Below, piece by piece: positions 57,997 to 64,000 of a DNA stretch of 64,000 bases (position 1 is the first letter of the stretch; every line of letters begins with the position of its first letter). The notes beneath the pieces are model-generated. The model made no database searches, was not told the origin of the DNA, and saw only the letters and a list, made by a program, of their open reading frames with translations. Source of the stretch: Ricinus communis (taxonomy: Eukaryota > Streptophyta > Magnoliopsida > Malpighiales > Euphorbiaceae); the NCBI RefSeq assembly GCF_019578655.1, contig NC_063259.1, positions 13,730,489 to 13,794,488 of the forward strand. The letters run 5' to 3'. Position numbers and translations under genes: made by a program.

Positions 57997-58628
57997 TACT
58001 TATAAGGTTTGCCAAAAGATATTTGTGGAACTATCACCCTTATTTATAAAGAAATAAGATCAATAGCTATAATGGGTTGAACTTAATTAATCCTAGAAAC
58101 TAACAAGTTAATAGAATTAGATTAAGGTAGAAGTGAAATCAAAACTTAGACAATAAGCTTTAATCTCAAAAACACTTAAAGAAACTCTTTAAGCAAAAAC
58201 AAGATTTTCTATTCAATCAAAGATATTTCTATTCAAACCTGATTTTCTTTGGATTTTGACCTTGACCAAGTCAATTTTTGAATCAGCTCCAAATCTTGCT
58301 TTCTACACTTTTTTCTTTTTTTTTTAAGCCTACTTTGGATCAATAATTCAAATCCACACATAATTTTTTTTAATAACATAACAAGAGCAAAACACATAGA
58401 GCCTAATTTGATTGAAACGTCTCGAAGACTTTGATCAAGCAAATTAAAGGAAACGAAATAACAAAATAAAAATATCACAAACCAATTTATTTAGAACGTC
58501 TCGAACACTTTAACCAAATAAATTGACGAAAGAGAATAAGATGAAGAAAAATCTAAAAATAAAAGAGTATGTGAGTAGAAGAACAACGAAGATAACAAAT
58601 AGGATATGTAACCAAATCTTATAAGCTA

Positions 58629-58640
58629 GCTCTGATACCA
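58629..58640 (-). other. A3 primer-binding site
   Basis: Minus-strand TGGTATCAGAGC next to the LTR tip. This copy fixes the U5 end of family A LTRs. Confidence 0.85.
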
Positions 58641-59106
58641 AATGATGTAAACCTTCTATGGAAGAGAAGATTACACGCCAAGATCGATACTTATAAGGTT
58701 TGCCAAAAGATGTTTGCGGAACTATCACCCTTATTTATTAAGAAATAAGATCAATAGCTATAATGAGATGAACTTAATTAATCCTAGAAACTAACAAGTT
58801 AATAGAATTAAATTAAAGTAGAAGTGAAATCAAAACCTAAACAATAAGCTTTAATCTCAAGAACACTTAAAGAAACTCTTTAAGCAAAAACAAGGTTTTC
58901 TATTCAATCAAAGATATTATGTATGTTTTTACAGAATTACATAGCTCCATTTATAGAGTTTAAATTATCCTAATCCTAGAATGACTAGGATATGCAGCCA
59001 AGATTCCTAAATCAACAAGGAAATAAATAACTCCTTAAAGAAAGGGAATAAGATATGGTTAAGATTCCTAAATAAATAAGGAAACAAATAACTCCAAAAT
59101 AGATGT

Positions 59107-59280
59107 CATCAGGACTCCTTGCTGGATTAGGATATTTAGTGGAATTAGGATTTTTTGTTGAAGTAGGATTCCTTGTGCTACATAGGTTCTCATCATCAAG
59201 ACTCCTTGCTGGATTAGGATCTTTAGTGGAATTATGATTCTTTGTTGAAGTAGGATTCCTTGTGCTACATGGGTTCTCAT
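59107..59280. repeat. 84-87 bp tandem duplication at the A3 LTR start
   Basis: Two copies starting CATCAGGACTCCTTGCTGG (59107) and CATCAAGACTCCTTGCTGG (59194). On the minus strand it is open and encodes a repeated S-T-R-N-P-T-S-T-K-N peptide, possibly an LTR-coded polyprotein tail, but this is uncertain. Confidence 0.8.
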
Positions 59281-59282
59281 CA

Positions 59283-60220
59283 ACCATGATGGGAGATGTC
59301 AGAGAACATCTAGAAAGACATGATACAACACTTGCCCAGTTACAAGATGGATCTCAAAAAAGAAGAAGACAACCAGCCTTTGCCTATGATGCTTATGATG
59401 GTGGAGTGGAAACAAATGATGACCAAGCCACCGTTGTTGGTTTAGATGCTAATCTTAGAAGACAAAATAGGAGAGGGCGATTTGATAATGTGGATCGAAA
59501 TATTGGCAGCATCAAAATGAAAATTCCTCCTTTTCAAGGGAAGAACAACCCAGATCCATATTTTGAGTGGGAAAGAAAGGTGGAGATGATCTTTGAATGC
59601 CATAACTATTCTGATGAGAAAAAGGTAAAACTCGGTGCTGTTGAATTTTGTGATTATGCTATTATTTGGTGGGATCAATTGTGTAAAGACAGGCGTCGAA
59701 ATGGTGAAAGACCCGTGGAGACATGGCTGGAGATGAAACGAATAATGAGAAAGAGATTTGTCCCTAACCACTATTATAGGGATCTGCACCAGCGATTACA
59801 AACTTTGACACAAGGATCCATGAGCATAGAAGAATATCACAAAGAGATGGAAATAGCTATGATAAGGGCTAATATCGAGGAGGATCGTGAGGCCACCATG
59901 GCTCGTTTCTTAAATGGATTAAATAAGATCATAGCTGACCTTGTAGAATTACAGCACTATGTGGAGATTGAAGACATGGTGAATATAGCTATGAAAATTG
60001 AAAAGTAGCTCAAACGCAAGGTTACAAGTAAGTATGATTCTAAACCTTATTCGAGTTCTTCTACTTCTTGGAATTCAAAATGGAGTAAAAAGGATGATAG
60101 ACCCATTGTTAAGCCTAAATTTCAAGAGTCTAAGAATAAAAATGAAATAGGCAGCAAGGGTAAAGGTGAGAATCAAACTAGAGGAATTAAGTGCTTTAAG
60201 TGTCTAGGATTTGGTCATAT
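59283..60220 (+). pseudogene. gag: C'3 gag main part
   Basis: It resumes with MMGDVREHLERHDTTLAQLQ and runs through KRRRQPAF, NIGSIKMKIPPFQGK, AIIWWDQLCKDRRRNGER and [18 protein letters not shown] to the CCHC knuckle ([14 protein letters not shown], about 60190-60235). TAG at 60006-60008 is the only stop, in a position where Gln is expected (K-Q-L-K-R-K). The frame then continues into pol. Confidence 0.9.
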
Positions 60221-62986
60221 GGCATGTGACTGTCCTAACAAAAGGGTAATGTTGATGAGAGATGGGGATGTTGAGTCTGAAAGTGAAAATGAAGATGGAG
60301 ATGAAATACCACCTTTAGAAGATGTTAGTGATGTTGAATATGCTAGGGGAGATGCTTTGGATATAAAACGCACACTTAGTTTGCAAAGTAAAAATGATGA
60401 GTTTGGCGAACAACGTGAAAATCTGTTTCATACTCATTGTTTAATTGCTAAAAAGTTGTGTAATATGATTATTGATAGTGAAAGTTGTACTAATGTTGCT
60501 AGTACTTTGCTAGTGGAAAAACTGAAATTACCTACTATTAAACATCCAAAACCTTATAAATTGCAATGGTTGAATGATAGTGGTGTTGTGAAGGTGACTC
60601 AACAAGTATTATTTTCTTTTTCTATTGGTAGATATAAGGATGAGGTATGGTGTGATGTTGTACCTATGTATGCTGGTCACATGTTGTTTGGAAGACCATG
60701 GCAATACGATAGGAAGGTGATTTATGAAGGATTCAAGAACCGTTACTCTTTGACAATCAATGGGCAGAAGTTTCAACTTGGACCTTTACTACCAAAGACA
60801 ATTTTTGAAGTTCAAATGCGAATAAAACAGCAATATGAAGAGTTTACATCTTCATTGAGCAAAACTTTGGGGAGGGAACCAGTAAGGGAGAGAAAAGAAA
60901 ATGGAAAGCTGAGTGAAAAAGAAGAGAGCAACGGGAAACACAAGGAGGGAGAAAACAAGTCAGATTTGAGTGAAAGAAAAATGAGTGTGTATGCAAAAAT
61001 GAGTGATGTGAAGGAAGCTTTGAGAATGAGACAACATGTACTTGTACTTCTGTGCAAGGATATTTTGATTATTTCTAACGATGTAATCAAAAATTTGCCT
61101 AGTGTTGTTGTTGAACTTTCGCAGGAAAATGAGGATCTATTTCTAGAAGATGTACCTAATGGTTTGCCACCAATAAGAGGTATTGAACATCAAATTGACT
61201 TCATTCCAGGTGCAAGAATTCCAAATAGACCTGCATATAGATGCAATCCGGAGGAAACCAAGGAGATCCAAAAGCAAGTGAATGAGCTTATGGAGAAAGG
61301 GTATATTCCAGAAAGCATGAGCCCATGTGCTGTTCCTGTATTACTAGTGTCTAAAAAGGATGGAACTTGGAGAATGTGCGTTGATTGTCATGCCATCAAC
61401 AAAATCACTGTGAAGTATAGACATCCTATTCCTAGGCTAGATGATATGTTGGATGAATTGCATGGTTCTTGTGTGTTTTCAAAAATTAATTTAAAATCTA
61501 GATATCATCAAATAAGAATGCATGAAGGTGATGAATGGAAAACAACTTTTAAAACTAAGCAAGATTTATATGAGTGGCTGGTAATGCCTTTTGGTTTAAC
61601 TAATGCACCTAGTACCTTCATGAGACTTATGAACCATGTTTTGCGAAATTTTCTTAGAAAGTTTGTGGTTGTCTATTTTGATGATATTTTGATTTACAGC
61701 AAGAGTTTAGATGAGCATGTACAACATTTGAAATCTGTTTTTGAAGTGCTTAGAATTGAAAAGTTGTATGCTAATCTAAAGAAATGCACATTTTGCTCTA
61801 ATGAAATTACATTTCTTGGTTATATTGTTAATGACAAAGGAATACATGTTGATCAAGAAAAGGTGAAAGTAATTAGGGAGTGGCCAAAACCCACTAATGT
61901 TAGTAATATAAGAAGTTTCCATGGCCTTGCTAGCTTTTATAGGAGATTCATAAAGGATTTTTCTACAATTGCTACACCATTGACTGAATGCATTAAAAAG
62001 AATGTGGGGTTTAAGTGGAGTAAAGAACAAGATGAGACTCTTAACTTGCTTAAAGATAAACTTAGCTCAGCACCTTTGCTTGCTTTGCCTAACTTTTCTA
62101 AACCTTTTGAAATTGAGTGTGATGCAAGTGGCATAGGTATCGGTGGAGTTTTAATGCAAGAAAGCAAGCCAATTGCATTCTTTAGTGAGAAATTAAGTGG
62201 AGCAAGTTTAAACTACCCTACATATGACAAGGAGTTCTATATGTTGGTAAGAGTCTTGCAAACATGGCAGCACTACCTCTGCTACAAGGAATTCATTATC
62301 CACACCGTGAGTCCCTGAAATATCTCAAAGGACAAGGGAAGTTAAGTAGAAGACATGCAAAATGGGTGGAATTTATTGAATCATTTCCCTACATCATCAA
62401 GTACAAACAATGTAAGGAAAATGTGGTAGTTGATGCTCTATCCAGAAGGTATGCTCTAATTTCTAAACTTGATGCAAAATTATTAGGTTTTGAGTACATT
62501 AAAGATTTATATAATTCTGACCTTGATTTTGCTAATGTTTACGGAGCATGTGAAAAAAGGGGGGTTGATAAGTTCTATAAGCATGAAGGTTTTCTTTTTA
62601 AAGAAAACAAAATATGTATTCCTCAATGTTTAATGAGAGAATTGCTAGTGAGGGAGGGACACAGTGGTGGGTTAATGGGGCATTTTGGAGTTAGAAAAAC
62701 ATTGGATATGTTGAGTGATCATTTCTTTTGGCCAAAAATGAAAAGAGATGTTAAGAGACTATGTGAGAAATGCATTACTTGCAAACAAGCCAAATCCAAA
62801 GTCATGCCCCATGGGCTGTATACTCCTCTGCCTATATCTAATGAACCTTGGGTTGATATATCTATGGATTTTGTTTTGGGTTTACCTAGGTACAAAGGGG
62901 GAAGAGATTCTATATTTATTATTGTTGACAGGTTTAGCAAGATGGCACATTTCATTCCTTGCCGCAAAACTAATGACACAACACAT
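60221..62986 (+). pseudogene. pol: C'3 protease-RT-RNase H-integrase start
   Basis: In frame with gag. Protease I-I-D-S-E-S-C-T-N near 60470 has E where sisters have G. RT keeps Y-F-D-D (near 61675) but motif A reads [12 protein letters not shown] (about 61480-61512): the catalytic Asp is Asn and the Gly is Arg. RNase H is complete except for a 4-bp deletion near 62307 (T-D-H-E to T-V-S-P). Integrase has the zinc finger and SMDF and is cut at 62986 by the B4 LTR. It is catalytically dead as read. Confidence 0.9.
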
Positions 62987-63776
62987 TGATCTAAGTCAAA
63001 TACACCTCATAACAGAAAAATTGTAAAGGTATTTAGACTAGATTGAAAAGAACCCCTTAATTTCACTTAAGAATTCACAAACTGAAATTTTGCACCAACA
63101 ATCGAAGACTAACTCAAGACTATTGGAATACTAGGTAAGAACATAAGACTCACTCAATGTTCCACCAAAATCTTATCACTCAAGACAAACTCAAATTAAC
63201 AAGAAAGACTCTTTAATTGAGACAAACTCAAAAAAATAGAGAGTACACGTTTTTGTTTGATAATCAACTGTCCCTTTTCTCATTCCATAACTTATATATA
63301 TAAGGAACTTATAAATAAGAAAAGAATACAAAAGGTTGGCTTTAAACAGCCTTAAAAGAACAATGAAAATGTTTGCACACCATAACCCCCACTATATGAA
63401 AGTTTCCTTAATTAGATCAGCCTTTTAATTCTTTCATTCAAAGCTGACCGTTTTTAGGATATCTCTCACCTATTCACACACCTCACTTTTAATAATTTAA
63501 TTTATAAGTTACAAACAAACTAAAACAAAAGTATTAAAATGCACACTAAAACAAAAGCATATTCAAACTAAAACAAAGCATAATAAAACAGCATAATAAA
63601 ACTTGGCCTTGATGTTTCCCCTCCTTTCTTGCTGCATACCACATGCTTTATGGGCTTAGGTAAACTCCCAAGTAAGACAAGTAACAAATTCGGGCTTATG
63701 AGTAAATGGAGAAAACCCAAGAGTTTCTAAGACTAGAGCAGCTGGCTCATGAGTAATGTTACTTGACTTTGGATCA
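62987..63776 (-). repeat. B4 3' LTR
   Basis: 790 bp; plus-strand ends TGATCTAAG and TTTGGATCA. Complete relative to the other B LTRs. Confidence 0.9.
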
Positions 63777-64000
63777 GAAAGTAAGTAGCTTCTTCTTGAT
63801 AGAGCATCTGCCACTACGTTGCTTTTCCCATCTTTGTACTTGAAGCTAAAAGTGAAAGTTTGAAGGAATTCTACCCACTTTGCATGCCTCTTGTTGAGTT
63901 TTTTTCGCCCATGGATGAACTTTAAGGCCTCATGATCAGAATGAAGAACAAATGGTTTTGGTCTAAGGTAGTGAGACCAATGATCAAGGGCTCTAACCAC
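63656..64000 (-). pseudogene. pol: B4 RNase H fused in frame to LTR-coded tail
   Basis: The minus-strand frame, open at the window edge, reads [25 protein letters not shown] and [11 protein letters not shown], then directly [14 protein letters not shown] and ends CLTWEFT at 63656. The whole integrase is missing and the join (63776/63777) keeps the frame. Confidence 0.85.

Larger units (their letters stand above)
57997..59282 (-). mobile_element. Element A3: LTR-leader-LTR remnant inserted in C'3 gag
   Basis: Minus strand: LTR (59282-58643, about 640 bp), PBS (58640-58629), leader (to about 58228), then a second LTR fragment (58227-57997) lacking its tip. All coding DNA is lost. The LTR start is unlike A1 and carries an 84-87 bp tandem duplication (59107-59280). 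No clear 5-bp target repeat because the left end is truncated. Confidence 0.75.
56545..62986 (+). mobile_element. Element C'3: LTR to integrase, with A3 inserted in gag
   Basis: 5' LTR (56545-57471), PBS, leader, gag start (57926-57996), then an inverted A fragment (57997-59282), gag remainder and pol to integrase (59283-62986), cut by the B4 LTR. Apart from the insertion it has one stop and one 4-bp deletion. Confidence 0.85.
62987..64000 (-). mobile_element. Element B4: 3' LTR and RNase H end, continues beyond window
   Basis: Minus strand: RNase H part of pol entering from the right (64000-63777) is joined directly to a complete LTR (63776-62987). Integrase is deleted. It is inserted in C'3 integrase at 62987; its other end and target repeat lie outside the window. 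Confidence 0.85.

Noticed and set aside
1..64000. CRISPR arrays, tRNA or rRNA genes, host protein-coding genes
   Set aside because: None found by reading both strands. The tRNA-like matches are retrotransposon primer-binding sites and the direct repeats are LTRs or satellite.

Overview
This is repeat-only DNA from a flowering plant, most likely a eudicot. It is AT-rich and packed with degenerate Ty3/Gypsy LTR retrotransposons whose primer-binding sites match plant initiator-Met tRNA (TGGTATCAGAGC). I see no host gene, rRNA, tRNA or CRISPR. Almost every long open frame is a piece of a gag-pol polyprotein with stops or frameshifts.

There are two zones. (1) 1-26.5 kb and 55.5-64 kb are nested, truncated and inverted elements of a few related families, named here A, B, C, C', C'' and D. 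LTRs typically begin TGAT and end ATCA. In A, C, C' and D the polyprotein reads on into the LTR and ends with a G-P-x-T-R-(A/S)-(R/K)-like segment. That resembles the CR motif of CRM-type (centromeric) chromoviruses. Family B also reads into its LTR but its tail lacks the motif. (2) 26.5-55.5 kb is about 11.9 kb of one head-to-tail satellite with a 973-bp monomer, always on the same strand. It is split into six blocks by an A/B composite (28.8-30.7 kb), a C'' solo LTR with a perfect 5-bp target duplication (31.6-32.4 kb), a nearly complete D element (34.4-41.2 kb), a full-length B element (43.7-49.8 kb), a solo LTR of an unrelated family E (53.8-55.3 kb) and a C'' 3' end (55.5 kb).

The most interesting reading is that the window samples a centromeric or pericentromeric satellite array invaded by CRM-like elements. 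The joins record a history of ectopic recombination. Around B, D and E the satellite phase jumps (+144, -136 and +56 bp) instead of showing 5-bp target duplications. Several other joins carry 4-11 bp microhomology or duplicated gag flanks of about 290-325 bp. Some of these could be assembly errors. The best-preserved elements are D (LTRs only a few percent apart by eye, five stops and one frameshift) and C'3 (one stop and one 4-bp deletion in the part that remains). Homology calls come from motifs and comparisons between copies inside the window, not from database searches.
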